From Gemmataceae bacterium (GTDB lineage Bacteria > Planctomycetota > Planctomycetia > Gemmatales > Gemmataceae), in assembly GCA_009691845.1 (NCBI GenBank), contig SIAJ01000028.1, positions 1 through 57,912 on the forward strand: 57,912 nt of DNA, in the 5' to 3' direction. The notes under the pieces were generated by a model, which was not told the DNA's origin, searched no databases, and saw nothing but the letters and a program-made list of their open reading frames with translations. This document shows positions 1 through 8,926 of the stretch, in pieces. Position 1 is the stretch's first letter; each line of letters opens with the position of its first letter. Made by a program: the position numbers and the translations under genes.

Positions 1-148
1 CCATGAACGAAATTCTGCAAATTTTGAGCCTCAGTCTGTTTGAAAAAACACCGCTTTTTTCGGTATTGTCGAGTAAAATAGAGCCGGATTCAGTCGAGCC
101 TCGCCATAAACAGTTGTCGCTGTTCGACTTCTAACGGGACAGTAGTGA
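1..148 (+). mobile_element. IS4-family transposase, 3' end of an element (truncated by window edge)
   Basis: An open frame from the window edge to TAA at 132-134 (visible codons from 3) encodes a C-terminal tail with LFEKTP and QLSLFDF, the ending I know from IS4-family DDE transposases. The catalytic part lies outside the window. Two bases after the stop comes GGACAGTAGTG (137-147). The same 11-base block, with one mismatch and the same 2-base spacing, follows the stop of a related transposase at the right edge, so it is probably the terminal inverted repeat. The copy is not identical to the right-hand one. The exact IS end and target duplication cannot be fixed. Confidence 0.75.
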
Positions 149-532
149 TTGGAGGATATTAAACTCCTCCATGCGCACCCGGAATGTGCGCCGCCGGTTT
201 ACCCCGCGTTCTTGCAGGGCACAAACGGAATCCCAACGCCGACGGGTGATCCACAAATGGGCAAGCCGGCCACAAACCCGGCACCAACAAACGGCATCCT
301 GCCGCCACCAAAGACCACCATTCCGCCTGCTCCTTCCGGCTCCCGCACGACTAAGCCAGCAGACTTGAAGTCGCCCGCATTGACCAAGCCGTTTTTGCCC
401 AGTCTGAACGCTCACATGCCCTCGGCGAATCCCACACTGTCTCCGCCCCCGACGACACCAGTCCCGGGCGCGGCCGTGGAGCCGAGATTTACGACGATTC
501 CCCCCACGATACTCCGCTCGTCGCCCGAGTGA
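149..532 (+). pseudogene. Proline-rich ORF just inside the IS end, possible 3' remnant of an interrupted gene
   Basis: A 127-residue frame opens with TTG at 149, a few bases after the presumed IS4 terminal repeat, and runs to TGA at 530-532. It is rich in Pro, Thr and Ala with runs such as PPPKTTIPPAPSG, like the low-complexity tails of secreted planctomycete proteins. No domain is recognisable. An in-frame stop (146-148) lies in the IS end, so the ORF has no upstream continuation. I infer that it is the tail of a gene cut by the insertion. A competing 154-codon antisense frame (131-595) shows that compositional bias alone opens long frames here, so coding status is uncertain. Confidence 0.3.
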
Positions 533-783
533 TTCCTTCGCTCGGCGTGTAGAAAACCGAAACCCTCGGGTATGCAGGGACGCGATTGATGTCATTGAAA
601 AATCACCCGCTGACCATCACTCGATGTCCCTGCCACGGGGTGCAAGGTCCACTCCGACAGAATTCAAGCTGGAAACGGGGACATCGTGGATGCAGTGAGA
701 GGAAAAAAAATCACTCGGTTTTCTGGCGGAAACCTGAGTTCATTCCTTTTCTTCACTCCCATGATGGACCCCCTCCCCAATTC

Positions 784-963
784 TTACCACAAAAACTCCG
801 TCACTCCACTTTCGGCTTGGCCATCAAGCAAACTCAGCACTCGATTCTTTCTGGCGTAGACGAGTTTCTTCGCGTCGAGGCCGAAGAGGTGAAGTAGGGT
901 TGATTCCGACCGAATATCGATGATTCCGACGTAGTTGGATTCCTCTGTGGAGGGGTGTCGCAT
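784..963 (-). pseudogene. DUF1501 (sulfatase-like secreted protein) C-terminal remnant
   Basis: A 59-codon reverse frame from ATG (961-963) to TAA (784-786) contains STLLHLFGLDAKKLVYARKN followed by a SLLDGQ segment. This resembles the extreme C-terminus of planctomycete DUF1501 proteins, which typically reads DLHATxLHLLGLDHxxL then LTDVxG. A full DUF1501 protein is roughly 400-480 residues, and nothing upstream on this strand continues it. I read it as a truncated remnant. With the adjacent IS end and the proline-rich fragment it marks a decayed region. The call rests on by-eye similarity only. Confidence 0.5.
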
Positions 964-1084
964 ACTCCGTCGGAATCATTTTCTCTTGTAGGTTGCCGTC
1001 AATTGGAGAGAAGACGAGCAAGCTCATGAGTAGGATAACTATTCGTAATGCTCCATGGTTTCTCCTGCATCTCTCGGACGGTCA

Positions 1085-2917
1085 ATGAATCTCACCTTCG
1101 ATTTCGACGTGGTAGTGGTCGGGGCCGGGCACGCGGGTGTTGAGGCCGCGATGGCGGCTGCGCGGGTGGGGGCGAAGACTGCTCTGCTCACCATCAATGC
1201 GGATAGCGTGGCTCAGATGAGTTGCAATCCGGCCATCGGCGGCGTGGCCAAGGGGCAGATTGTTCGTGAGATCGATGCTCTCGGCGGTGTGATGGGGAAA
1301 TGTACCGACGTGAGCGGCATCCAATTTCGCATGTTGAACGCGTCGAAAGGCCCGGCGATGCATTCGCCGCGGGCCCAGGCGGACAAGAAGCTCTACCAAT
1401 TTACCATGAAACGCTGGGTCGAGGAGCAGGAGAACCTGACGCTACGTCAGGAGATGGTCGAAGCCCTCGTGCTCGAGGATTTTTCTGATTCGGCCAGCCC
1501 CGCGACGCGACGCATCACTGGCGTGCTGGCCAACGGCGGCACGTACTATCGTGCGAAGTGCGTCATTCTGACGACCGGGACGTTTCTGAAAGCCCTGATG
1601 CACACGGGCGAAGCCAAGAGCAAAGGGGGCCGGGCCGGGGACGCGGTTTCGGAATCGTTGAGCGATTCGCTGACCGATTGTGGCTTCCTCCTGGCTCGTT
1701 TCAAGACCGGCACGCCCTGTCGGCTCAATGGCCGGACGATCGACTTCACGAAGGTGGAAGAGCAACCCGGCGACGCGGTGCCACGACCGTTCTCGTTCGC
1801 CACGACCAAGATCGACGTGCCGCAGGTCAATTGCCACATCACCTACACCAACGAGGCCGTTCACGATCTGATTCGAGCAAATCTGCATCGTTCCCCCATG
1901 TATTCCGGCCAGATCGAGTCGCGTGGGCCTCGCTATTGTCCGTCGATCGAGGACAAGGTGGTTCGCTTCGCCGACAAGGATCGCCACCAGATCTTCCTGG
2001 AGCCGGAAGGCCTGCACACTCGCGAATATTATTGCAACGGGATTTCGACGAGCTTGCCGAAAGATGTGCAGCAGGGCATGCTGAAGCTGATTCCCGGCCT
2101 GGAAAACGCGGAGGTGATGCGCTGGGGTTATGCGGTTGAATACGACTATGCTCCGCCGGATCAGCTTCGCACGTCCCTGGAAACCAAACCGGTCGAGGGG
2201 CTGTTCTTTGCGGGCCAAATCAACGGCACGACGGGCTACGAAGAGGCGGCAGCCCAGGGGCTTTTAGCAGGCATCAACGCAGCGCGAAAGGTCGCGGAAA
2301 AGCCGCCTCTCGTCTTGGATCGCAGCCAGGCTTACATCGGCGTCCTGATCGACGACCTGGTGACCAAGGGGGTCGATGAGCCGTACCGCATGTTCACGTC
2401 GCGGGCGGAGTATCGCTTGCTCCTTCGACACGACAATGCGGACCGGCGACTCACGCGGCTTGGGCGCGAGGTGGGCAGTGTGCAAACGGACGATTGGTTG
2501 CGTTACGAACGGAAGGAACAGGGGATTGGCGAACTTACCGCTTACTTGCGTTCGAGCAAACATGCGGGGGAAACGCTGGAAAAGCATTTGAAACGCACGG
2601 ATACCGATTGGGCGGAGTTGTGCGAACGGCACCCAGCCATCGCAAGATGGAACGATCAATCCAACGTGGTGGAGCAAGTCGTGCTGGAGTGCAAGTACGC
2701 AGGCTACGTGGGCCGACAGGCGGAGCAGGTTGAGCGCTTTCAGAAGATGGAGAACAAGGCGATCCCCGCAGCCTTCGATTACAACGCGATCACCCAACTC
2801 CGAACCGAGGCTCGGGAGAAATTGTCGCGGATTCGGCCCGCGAACATTGGGCAGGCGGGTCGCGTGAGTGGCATCACCCCGGCTGATCTGGCAGTGCTGT
2901 TGATTTACCTGCAATAA
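1085..2917 (+). CDS. mnmG: tRNA uridine-5-carboxymethylaminomethyl(34) synthesis enzyme MnmG
   Basis: FAD-dependent large subunit of the MnmE-MnmG complex, which modifies the wobble uridine of several tRNAs in the cytosol. The N-terminus carries the dinucleotide-binding loop [10 protein letters not shown], followed by family blocks [70 protein letters not shown] and [13 protein letters not shown]. The C-terminus has [19 protein letters not shown], the MnmE/tRNA-contact end. Length is about 610 residues against roughly 630 in E. coli. An in-frame ATG at 1055 would add ten residues with no homology; I prefer 1085, which puts the FAD loop at the usual distance from the start. No mnmE or rsmG lies beside it. 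Confidence 0.96.
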   Translation: MNLTFDFDVVVVGAGHAGVEAAMAAARVGAKTALLTINADSVAQMSCNPAIGGVAKGQIVREIDALGGVMGKCTDVSGIQFRMLNASKGPAMHSPRAQADKKLYQFTMKRWVEEQENLTLRQEMVEALVLEDFSDSASPATRRITGVLANGGTYYRAKCVILTTGTFLKALMHTGEAKSKGGRAGDAVSESLSDSLTDCGFLLARFKTGTPCRLNGRTIDFTKVEEQPGDAVPRPFSFATTKIDVPQVNCHITYTNEAVHDLIRANLHRSPMYSGQIESRGPRYCPSIEDKVVRFADKDRHQIFLEPEGLHTREYYCNGISTSLPKDVQQGMLKLIPGLENAEVMRWGYAVEYDYAPPDQLRTSLETKPVEGLFFAGQINGTTGYEEAAAQGLLAGINAARKVAEKPPLVLDRSQAYIGVLIDDLVTKGVDEPYRMFTSRAEYRLLLRHDNADRRLTRLGREVGSVQTDDWLRYERKEQGIGELTAYLRSSKHAGETLEKHLKRTDTDWAELCERHPAIARWNDQSNVVEQVVLECKYAGYVGRQAEQVERFQKMENKAIPAAFDYNAITQLRTEAREKLSRIRPANIGQAGRVSGITPADLAVLLIYLQ

Positions 2918-3500
2918 TCGGTTATGGGTCATTCCGGTTGACGAGACCGACCGCGAGAGATGGGTTTTTGGTCATCTTTCGAGGTCCAGGCGGGGTGGAA
3001 ATCTGGCCCGTCCTGGTAAAATGGGAAAGTAGGGTCGACTGAGGCCCGGATAGCGTCGATAGGGTTTGGGTAACGGCAGGATGCAGGTGTCTCTCACAAG
3101 ATTTCATTTGTGAGGACCAAATCCGCAGGCTGCGGAAGATAGTTCGACAGTATGGATTAGGTGGCTTGGGTGCTTGGGAATAGTCGGCTAAACCAGACAG
3201 GTTGGCGTTGACCATTTTCAGGGTTCCCGTTAAACTCCCCCTCATCTGTAAGGTCGGCAATCCTCTCCAACTTGTGTTTCACCTTGGCTTCTTGTGCGGA
3301 TTTCCCAGACCACCCTGCTTCGCTGAACGTTGCAATGGGTTAATGTGAGGGCGACTAGCCCCGACCCAGAGTGACCCAGGCGAATCGGGTAAATGTGTCC
3401 GTCAAGGAAGATGGCGGTCACTTCGACGGCCGATGGACGGCCGCGAAACCGCATACGTGCGACCTGGCCTTTAACGCCAGCTCAAGGGGTGAACGAGCGC
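2918..3500. other. Intergenic region, no supported gene
   Basis: About 580 bases between mnmG and the HTH-REC regulator. Short antisense frames exist but have no recognisable protein signature or ribosome-binding site. I checked by eye for the conserved cores of SRP RNA, tmRNA and RNase P RNA and did not see them. It probably holds the promoter and leader of the downstream regulator. Confidence 0.5.
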
Positions 3501-4082
3501 ATGAAAACCGTGTTCACGACTGGTGAAGCCGCGAAGATCTGTAAGGTCTCCCAGCAGACCATCATTCGCTGCTTCGACAATGGCCAGCTCAAGGGATTCC
3601 GCGTACCGGGCAGCCGGTTCCGCCGCATCCCTCGCGAGGCCCTCTATAAATTCATGAGAGACAACGGCATCCCGACCGATGCTCTCGAGAGCGGGAAGCG
3701 CAAAGTGCTTCTCGTTGACGACGATGTCGAACTCCTGGAACTCATCCAGAAGTTCCTCGACGAGGACGGCCGCTTTGAAACTCGCGTGGCCCAGAACGGG
3801 TTCGACGCGGGCATGATGGTGAAGGAGTATCACCCGGACTTGATCGTCCTGGATGTGATGCTGCCCGATATCAATGGCAAAGAAGTCTGCCAGCGGGTGC
3901 GAGCCGACAGCACACTCGAGGATGTCCGCATCCTGTGCATGTCCGGCATGGTCGAAGAAGATCGAATTCAGGAATTGAAACTAGCGGGCGCGGATGATTT
4001 CATCCACAAGCCCTTCGAAGTCGAGACCCTGATCGAGCGAATGTGCGTCCAGCTCGACCTCGAGACGGCCGCCGCGGCCTAA
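3501..4082 (+). CDS. Response regulator with N-terminal MerR/excisionase-type DNA-binding domain
   Basis: A 193-residue protein of two domains. Residues about 1-55 look like an excisionase-type winged helix (TTGEAAKICKVSQQTIIRC, then GSRFRRIPREAL). Residues about 70-187 are a CheY-like receiver with the acidic pair in LLVDDD, the phospho-acceptor Asp118 in VLDVMLPD, and the conserved Lys in HKPF. The order, DNA-binding first and receiver second, is the reverse of OmpR-type regulators. The frame is open from 3393, but ATG 3501 starts the HTH and has a GGGGTG element upstream. The kinase downstream (4197) is the obvious candidate partner, separated by a hairpin. Confidence 0.85.
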   Translation: MKTVFTTGEAAKICKVSQQTIIRCFDNGQLKGFRVPGSRFRRIPREALYKFMRDNGIPTDALESGKRKVLLVDDDVELLELIQKFLDEDGRFETRVAQNGFDAGMMVKEYHPDLIVLDVMLPDINGKEVCQRVRADSTLEDVRILCMSGMVEEDRIQELKLAGADDFIHKPFEVETLIERMCVQLDLETAAAA

Positions 4083-4110
4083 TTTCGAGCAGTCAGAATC
4101 CAGGGGACAG

Positions 4111-4141
4111 GGGACAGGAAGCCATTCCTGATTCCTGTCCC
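4111..4141. repeat. Intergenic hairpin with tandem GGGGACAG units
   Basis: GGGACAGGAA (4111-4120) pairs perfectly with TTCCTGTCCC (4132-4141) around an 11-base loop, and the left arm is preceded by a partial tandem copy. It lies between the response regulator and the kinase. No T-run follows, so it is more like a dispersed extragenic palindrome than a classic terminator, although it could attenuate read-through. Confidence 0.6.
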
Positions 4142-4196
4142 TTGACATTTGATCCCTATCTTTTGTTCTCTGTCTCCTCGCGTCTTGAGGTGTTTC

Positions 4197-5786
4197 GTGC
4201 TCCCGACCGGTCCGGGCGAGCAAGCTGGACTTCTGCCCTGGTTTTGGCCGGATGCCGCGTCATTTGCCGCGTGCGCCGCTGTCGGTGGTTCCCATTCTTG
4301 GTCCGATCTTCGCAACGATCCTGGGTTGTTGCTCTATCTCCTTTCACGCGATATTCCGTTTCAGGTCCATTCGGGCTGTGCCAGCGATGGCAAGCTCAAG
4401 ACACTGCTCGCGAGTCCGTCGGTCCCCTGGGTCGATTGGCGTTCGCCCGAAATCCTGCCCGCGACCCGCACCGCACTTGCGGCTGCCCACTTCGCGGAAA
4501 TTTTGGCAAAGAACTTTGTCGGCATTGAGCCGGCCCAGGCCTGGACTGGGGCGTGGCTCGCATTCACCGGGTGTCTCGCGGTTGGCGTTGTTGAACCGCG
4601 AGCGATCAACGAATACCTGGCCGATCCGAGTTTGCACACGGACCCATTCGGGACGCAGATTCGTCTCTGGGGCTCGACGCGGGCCGACATTGCCTGGCGG
4701 CTTTCCAACGAGTGGAGGTTGCCACGCTGGGCGCAAATTTTACTCGGTCGAATCGACGTGACTCCGGAGCTCGCCCACCAAATGGGGGGCGATCGCCGGC
4801 TGCACGCGGTGGTTCAGGTCGCGGTCATTCTGGCCGAACAGGCCGAGACGCGCTTCTTCGTTAGCGACGAATTTGATCTCGCTTCCGGCCTCGCAGAGTT
4901 GCAAATTCGTTCGACGGATCTGGAGCAAGTTCGTCGGTGTTACGCGGCCGAGTGCGATCTGAACGCCTGGCTCAACCTCGAACGCAGCGATCCGCGGAGC
5001 GGGTTACGCTTGCTCGACCTGGCCGATGCCGTCGAGGATATGAGCATCAAGCCGATCCGCGAGTCCGACGCGTTCCAGGAACGAGTGAAGGAAGCGAAGT
5101 TGGCCGCGCTTGCCGAGTTGGCGGCCGGGGCCGGCCATGAAATCAACAATCCGCTGGCGATCATCTCCGGGCATGGCCAGTACTTGATGCGGGACGAGAC
5201 GGACGATGCGAAGAAGCAAGCCCTTCAGTCCATCATCCGGCAAACGCGGCGAATTCACTCCGTGCTCACGGAACTCATGTACTTCGCCCGGCCGCCGGAG
5301 CTACACAAGGAATGGATCGAACTGAGCCGGCTTGTTCGTGAATCGATCGCCGTGGTCGCCCCTCTTGCGGCCGAGCGTAACATCGAAATCGAACTGGAAG
5401 CCATGTCTACCCCGCTTTGGGTCGATGTGGATCCGAAGCAATTGACAGTCGCCCTCTCGGCCCTGATTCGCAATAGCGTGGAAGCCTCTCCCGCCGGCGG
5501 CTGGGTTCGCGTGGCCAGCGTGTTTCGCTCGGATCGGCTGGATGTGGTTGTCGAGGACAGTGGTCCTGGGCTGGACGAACGAGCCCGCGAGCATTTGTTC
5601 GACCCGTTCTTCTCCGGTCGAGAAGCAGGGCGGGGCAGGGGACTCGGTCTATCTGCCGCCTGGAGATTGGCCCGTCAGCACGGCGGGGACGTACACTTTG
5701 TACCTGTGGACGACGGGCCCACACGCTTCGTGTTAACACTGCCAGCCACGGTTGCTGTGACGGCGGCCCAACGGAAATCGGCATAG
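4197..5786 (+). CDS. HDOD-like domain sensor histidine kinase
   Basis: A 529-residue protein from GTG 4197, which has TTGAGG about six bases upstream; a TTG at 4149 is the alternative. Residues about 60-250 look like an HDOD domain (AAAHFAEILAKNF, then RLSNEWRLPRWAQILLG) without the HD metal residues. A HisKA domain follows with phospho-acceptor His314 in GAGHEINNPLA. The HATPase_c domain has the N-box Asn426 (LIRNSVEAS), G1 box VEDSGPGLDE and G2 box GRGLGLSAA. No transmembrane segment is visible, so it should be cytosolic. It probably phosphorylates the HTH-REC protein at 3501-4082. The Kdo hydroxylase begins 5 bases after its stop. Confidence 0.85.
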   Translation: MLPTGPGEQAGLLPWFWPDAASFAACAAVGGSHSWSDLRNDPGLLLYLLSRDIPFQVHSGCASDGKLKTLLASPSVPWVDWRSPEILPATRTALAAAHFAEILAKNFVGIEPAQAWTGAWLAFTGCLAVGVVEPRAINEYLADPSLHTDPFGTQIRLWGSTRADIAWRLSNEWRLPRWAQILLGRIDVTPELAHQMGGDRRLHAVVQVAVILAEQAETRFFVSDEFDLASGLAELQIRSTDLEQVRRCYAAECDLNAWLNLERSDPRSGLRLLDLADAVEDMSIKPIRESDAFQERVKEAKLAALAELAAGAGHEINNPLAIISGHGQYLMRDETDDAKKQALQSIIRQTRRIHSVLTELMYFARPPELHKEWIELSRLVRESIAVVAPLAAERNIEIELEAMSTPLWVDVDPKQLTVALSALIRNSVEASPAGGWVRVASVFRSDRLDVVVEDSGPGLDERAREHLFDPFFSGREAGRGRGLGLSAAWRLARQHGGDVHFVPVDDGPTRFVLTLPATVAVTAAQRKSA

Positions 5787-5791
5787 CCCGC

Positions 5792-6673
5792 GTGAGTTCT
5801 CTCTCCACGATCGTCGAAACGCAAATCTCTGCCGAGGCACTGGAGCGATACGAGTTGCAGGTTTTGCCGGACTGTCCATTCTCGCTTCCGATGGGCGATG
5901 ATCTGTCATTCCTCCTCGCCCAGAAATCAACGACCAGTGCTAGCAAGGACATTTCGTTCGATCCGAGTAACGGCCGTCTGAGCGGTCTCAGCCGGCAGGG
6001 CCAAGAAGCACGAACACGCCTGGCCGAGATTTTGGGGCGATTCTCGAGCGGCGTCCGTCACTGGCTTCAGAACAGCATCCCGGAATATGCTGCTGGCCTG
6101 ACTAGCGACCGCGTGTCACTACGTTCGCGAGAGGAAGCCACGCGGGTATCGCGACTGCGGGCCCGCAACGATTTGTTGCACATCGATCATTTTCCAACCC
6201 GGCCGTCGTTCGGGCGTCGCATCCTGCGGGTCTATGTGAATATCGATCCGACCGATGCACACGTGTGGTCAGTCTCGGAACGGTTTCCAGAGTTGCTCGC
6301 TCGCCTTGCCGCCAGGAACCGAATTTCGGCGCGATCGATCGAGCAATGGACCTCCCCAACACAATCGATGGTCCGGCAATTCACAGGAAAGAAACCGAAT
6401 CGCACTGCTTATGATGCGTTGATGGTTCGCTTGCACGATTTCCTGAAAGAGAACCAGGGCTTTCAGATGAAGGCGGTTCGAAAGGTACACACGTTTCAGC
6501 CCGGTGCGACCTGGGCCCTGTTCGCCGATGGCCTCGCTCACGCTCAACTCCGTGGTCGCTTTGCCCTGGAGCATTCGTTCTTTGTCGATTTGGATTGTCT
6601 GGTGAATCCGGACGCGTCGCCTCTCGCTTTGCTGCAAGCCAACTCAAGTTCCCAATCACGTTTCGCGGCATAA
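5792..6673 (+). CDS. Kdo hydroxylase family protein (KdoO-like)
   Basis: A 293-residue protein of the Kdo 3-hydroxylase family, Fe(II)/2-oxoglutarate/O2-dependent enzymes that hydroxylate the inner Kdo sugar of lipopolysaccharide. The family signature is clear: LHIDHFPTRPSFGRRILRVY, with the HxD iron ligands His130 and Asp132, then VNIDP, and a C-terminal HSFFVDLDCLVNPDASPL that carries the likely distal His. The GTG start is 5 bases after the kinase stop, implying co-transcription with the sensor kinase. This suggests, as inference, that outer-membrane sugar modification is under or near two-component control. It also implies a Kdo-containing lipid A in this organism. Confidence 0.85.
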   Translation: MSSLSTIVETQISAEALERYELQVLPDCPFSLPMGDDLSFLLAQKSTTSASKDISFDPSNGRLSGLSRQGQEARTRLAEILGRFSSGVRHWLQNSIPEYAAGLTSDRVSLRSREEATRVSRLRARNDLLHIDHFPTRPSFGRRILRVYVNIDPTDAHVWSVSERFPELLARLAARNRISARSIEQWTSPTQSMVRQFTGKKPNRTAYDALMVRLHDFLKENQGFQMKAVRKVHTFQPGATWALFADGLAHAQLRGRFALEHSFFVDLDCLVNPDASPLALLQANSSSQSRFAA

Positions 6674-6724
6674 GATCTCTTCCGTAGCGGTAGTCTCGCT
6701 TTTCGCACTCTTACGATTGCGGCT

Positions 6725-7474
6725 ATGAAAAGCGTTTCTACGGGAGGCCTTCCCGTGTTACCCGATCTTGCTCGTGGCCTGCGCGATCTCGTTTACCCGA
6801 ATGTTTGCGTTCGTTGCGAATCCCTTCTGGCCGATTCTGCCATCGACTTCTGCCCGACCTGCGTCCAGGCGATCACTCACGACCCGTTTGCCACCTGTCC
6901 CCGTTGCAGCAGCTCGGTCGGCGAATTTTCCTACCTCGCTGAAGGTTGTCCCCGCTGTCGCGACGACCGCTTTCACTTCGATGGTGTCATTCGGCTTGGG
7001 CCATATGACGGGCTGCTTCGAGATTGCATTCTCTCGATGAAGCATCGTGCGGGTGAAACGCTGGCCGAGTGCGTCGGGCTACTCTGGGCCAGGCACCAGG
7101 AAGCGTGCTTCCGAGAGATTGGTGCCGATGTCGTCATTCCGGTTCCCCTGCATTGGTGGCGGAGGCTGCGTAGGGGCTACAACCAGTCTGAATGTCTCGC
7201 CTTAGCTGTAGCGGCTCATTTGAAGGTTCCTCATTCGCCGTCCGCTTTGAAACGGATCCGGCCGACCAAGTCTCAGGTTGTACTCACGGCAACCGCTCGA
7301 CGGGAGAACTTGAAAGGTGCTTTTCGAGCATCGAGGCGGACCAATGTGTCCGGTCGTAAGGTATTACTAGTAGACGACGTACTGACTACGGGCAGCACTG
7401 TCAGCGATGCGGCACGGGCCTTGAAGGAGGCGGGGGCTTCGGCGGTTCATGTCGCAGTTTTGGCCCATCGGTAA
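6725..7474 (+). CDS. ComF family protein (phosphoribosyltransferase-like)
   Basis: A 249-residue ComF/GntX-type protein. The N-terminus has paired Cys motifs of a zinc ribbon (CVRCESLL, CPTC, CPRCSSS, CPRC). The C-terminal half has VIPVPLHWWRRLRRGYNQSE and the PRPP loop VLLVDDVLTTGST at about 213-226. ComF proteins work in natural transformation in some bacteria, with the biochemical role still open. The gene starts about 50 bases after the Kdo hydroxylase and may belong to that transcript. Whether this organism is competent cannot be judged; a TfoX-domain protein at 42367 is the only other hint. Confidence 0.9.
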   Translation: MKSVSTGGLPVLPDLARGLRDLVYPNVCVRCESLLADSAIDFCPTCVQAITHDPFATCPRCSSSVGEFSYLAEGCPRCRDDRFHFDGVIRLGPYDGLLRDCILSMKHRAGETLAECVGLLWARHQEACFREIGADVVIPVPLHWWRRLRRGYNQSECLALAVAAHLKVPHSPSALKRIRPTKSQVVLTATARRENLKGAFRASRRTNVSGRKVLLVDDVLTTGSTVSDAARALKEAGASAVHVAVLAHR

Positions 7475-7788
7475 CTTCAATCCACTTTCTCCGCATGAAA
7501 ACTGCTTATATTGGGATGTTTGGGTGATCTGGTAGGGCCGGAAGCTTGCACTTCCGTGCCGGTTCAAGGCTTCCGTTCCTTTTGCAGCAATCGCGGCAGG
7601 TTTGCTTACTGCACCGATCGAATCGGTTCTTCCTGTCGACAGGTAGGGGTTTGATGAAAGATCCGAGTTCTGCGGTGCCCCGGTCGGGTTCCCTTCCCGA
7701 CTGTCTCATAAGGTTGCTTCTGAAGCACTTTCGGCGGCCGATGATTGTGGGGGTTATCCGATTGCGCCGACCTAGCGGAGGAGTACTT
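7475..7788. other. Intergenic region with one REP-like hairpin
   Basis: About 310 bases before the DUF1573 gene. At 7532-7563 a GTAG tetranucleotide is followed by a GC-rich imperfect hairpin (GGAAG loop CTTCC within it), resembling the REP units elsewhere in the window. The DUF1573 frame is open upstream to 7546, but that part has no signal peptide or ribosome-binding site and I treat it as non-coding. Confidence 0.45.
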
Positions 7789-8763
7789 GTGGCCAGAAAC
7801 ATCTTGCTGCTCATCGGGGCGTTGGTCGTTGGTACAGCCCAGGGCGGCGAGGCCGAGCGGTTCTTTTCCGAACGAACCAAGGATTTCGGGACCGTTCCAT
7901 TCGGGCCGGTGCTGGTCCACCACTTCAAGCTGACCAACACCAGCAATCAGACCGTGTACATCAGTGGTGCTCGCGTCTCCTGTGGCTGCGTCGCTGCCAG
8001 CGTTGGTGCAAATACTCTCGCACCGGGTGCCTCCACTTATGTGACCGCCACCATGGATACGAAGCGGTTTGTAGGCCCCAAGGAAGTCATCGTTTACGTC
8101 AGCTTTTCGCGTCCCGGGGGTGAAGTCACGCTTTCTGTGCGGGCCAACCGCAACGACAGTTTTTCCAAGTCCGGCGAGACACTTACACTCGGCCACGTTC
8201 GGAAAGGTGCGGAAGGGACCGGCAGCCTTCAGGTCACGATGCGGAATGATCCCTACTTCGAACTCAAGGGGGCCGCGAGCAGCACGGACTTCGTGAAAGC
8301 GAATTACAAGCTGATTCGCCGCGATCGCACCGAAGTGGTGTACGAGGTCTCCGCGATGCTCCTTCCGGGCCTCGACACTGGTTCCTGGACGACGGAGATT
8401 CTTTTCGCCTCGTCGAATCCTTCGGTTCCGACGATTCGCGTTCCGGTCGCCGTCGATGTGGTCGCTCCGATCACGGCTACCCCGGCCTCGGTTCAGTTCC
8501 ATGCCGTCAAGGTTGGCGACACCAAGGAAATGAGCGTTGTGGTGAAAGGCGACAAGCCGTTCAAGATCCTCGACGTGAAGGGGGGCGATGGCCTGATCAC
8601 AGCCGTCGCCGATGGTGTTGAGTCGAAGCAAGCCCACGTTGTGCGACTCGTGTTTCAGCCGAACTCGGCCGGCGACATGGCTAAATCCATCACGGTGGTG
8701 ACGGATAGTGGTACCGAAGCTCAGGTGATCATTCTGGTTCGCGGTAAGGGAAAGAGCGAGTAG
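7789..8763 (+). CDS. DUF1573 domain secreted protein
   Basis: A 324-residue exported protein. GTG 7789 is chosen because GGAGGAG sits five bases upstream and the first about 22 residues form a signal peptide (ARNILLLIGALVVGTAQG). The mature part opens with the DUF1573 signature: KDFGTVPFG, HHFKLTN, then SCGCVAASVGANTLAPGAS. A second Ig-like portion near the end again has the SVQFHAVKVGDTKEMSV pattern. DUF1573 domains are beta-sandwich modules, related in feel to ASPM/MSP-type Ig folds, of unknown function and numerous in Planctomycetota. It probably acts in the periplasm or at the surface. A good intrinsic terminator follows. Confidence 0.85.
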   Translation: MARNILLLIGALVVGTAQGGEAERFFSERTKDFGTVPFGPVLVHHFKLTNTSNQTVYISGARVSCGCVAASVGANTLAPGASTYVTATMDTKRFVGPKEVIVYVSFSRPGGEVTLSVRANRNDSFSKSGETLTLGHVRKGAEGTGSLQVTMRNDPYFELKGAASSTDFVKANYKLIRRDRTEVVYEVSAMLLPGLDTGSWTTEILFASSNPSVPTIRVPVAVDVVAPITATPASVQFHAVKVGDTKEMSVVVKGDKPFKILDVKGGDGLITAVADGVESKQAHVVRLVFQPNSAGDMAKSITVVTDSGTEAQVIILVRGKGKSE

Positions 8764-8788
8764 GTCGCTTCTAGATTTGTCTCACGTC

Positions 8789-8821
8789 GTCGGCTCGCCA
8801 ATTGGCGGGCCGACTTCTTTT
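8789..8821 (+). terminator. Rho-independent terminator after the DUF1573 gene
   Basis: GTCGGCTCGCC (8789-8799), loop AATT, GGCGGGCCGAC (8804-8814) form an 11-bp stem with one G-T wobble, followed at once by TTCTTTT. This is the clearest intrinsic terminator in the window and sits 26 bases after the stop codon. Confidence 0.8.
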
Positions 8822-8861
8822 GGTGGTGGCGGTGGGGCATAACTTTCGCGAGCAAAACTTC

Positions 8862-8917
8862 AGAGCCGCGACCGTAAGGGAGCGGGTTTTCTGACCGGTC
8901 CGTTACGGGTGGCTCCG
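8862..8917. repeat. Dispersed inverted repeat (GAGCCGCGACCGTAAGG type)
   Basis: GAGCCGCGACCGTAAGGG is followed about 25 bases later by its imperfect inverse CCGTTACGGGTGGCTCC. A related pair occurs at 12399-12458 and a single arm at about 12487-12504, so this is a dispersed family. It lies between the convergent DUF1573 and Y-polymerase genes. Confidence 0.65.
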
Positions 8918-8926
8918 AAATACTCT

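Noticed and set aside
131..595. 154-codon minus-strand frame at the left flank
   Set aside because: Arg-rich, low-information translation with no family signal; it mirrors the compositional bias of the proline-rich plus-strand frame.
586..897. 103-codon plus-strand frame
   Set aside because: It runs antisense to the DUF1501-like remnant (784-963), which has a recognisable protein pattern; this frame does not.
2918..3500. Structured RNA gene in the mnmG-regulator gap
   Set aside because: No conserved cores of SRP, tmRNA, RNase P or tRNA were seen; a covariance-model scan would be decisive but could not be run.
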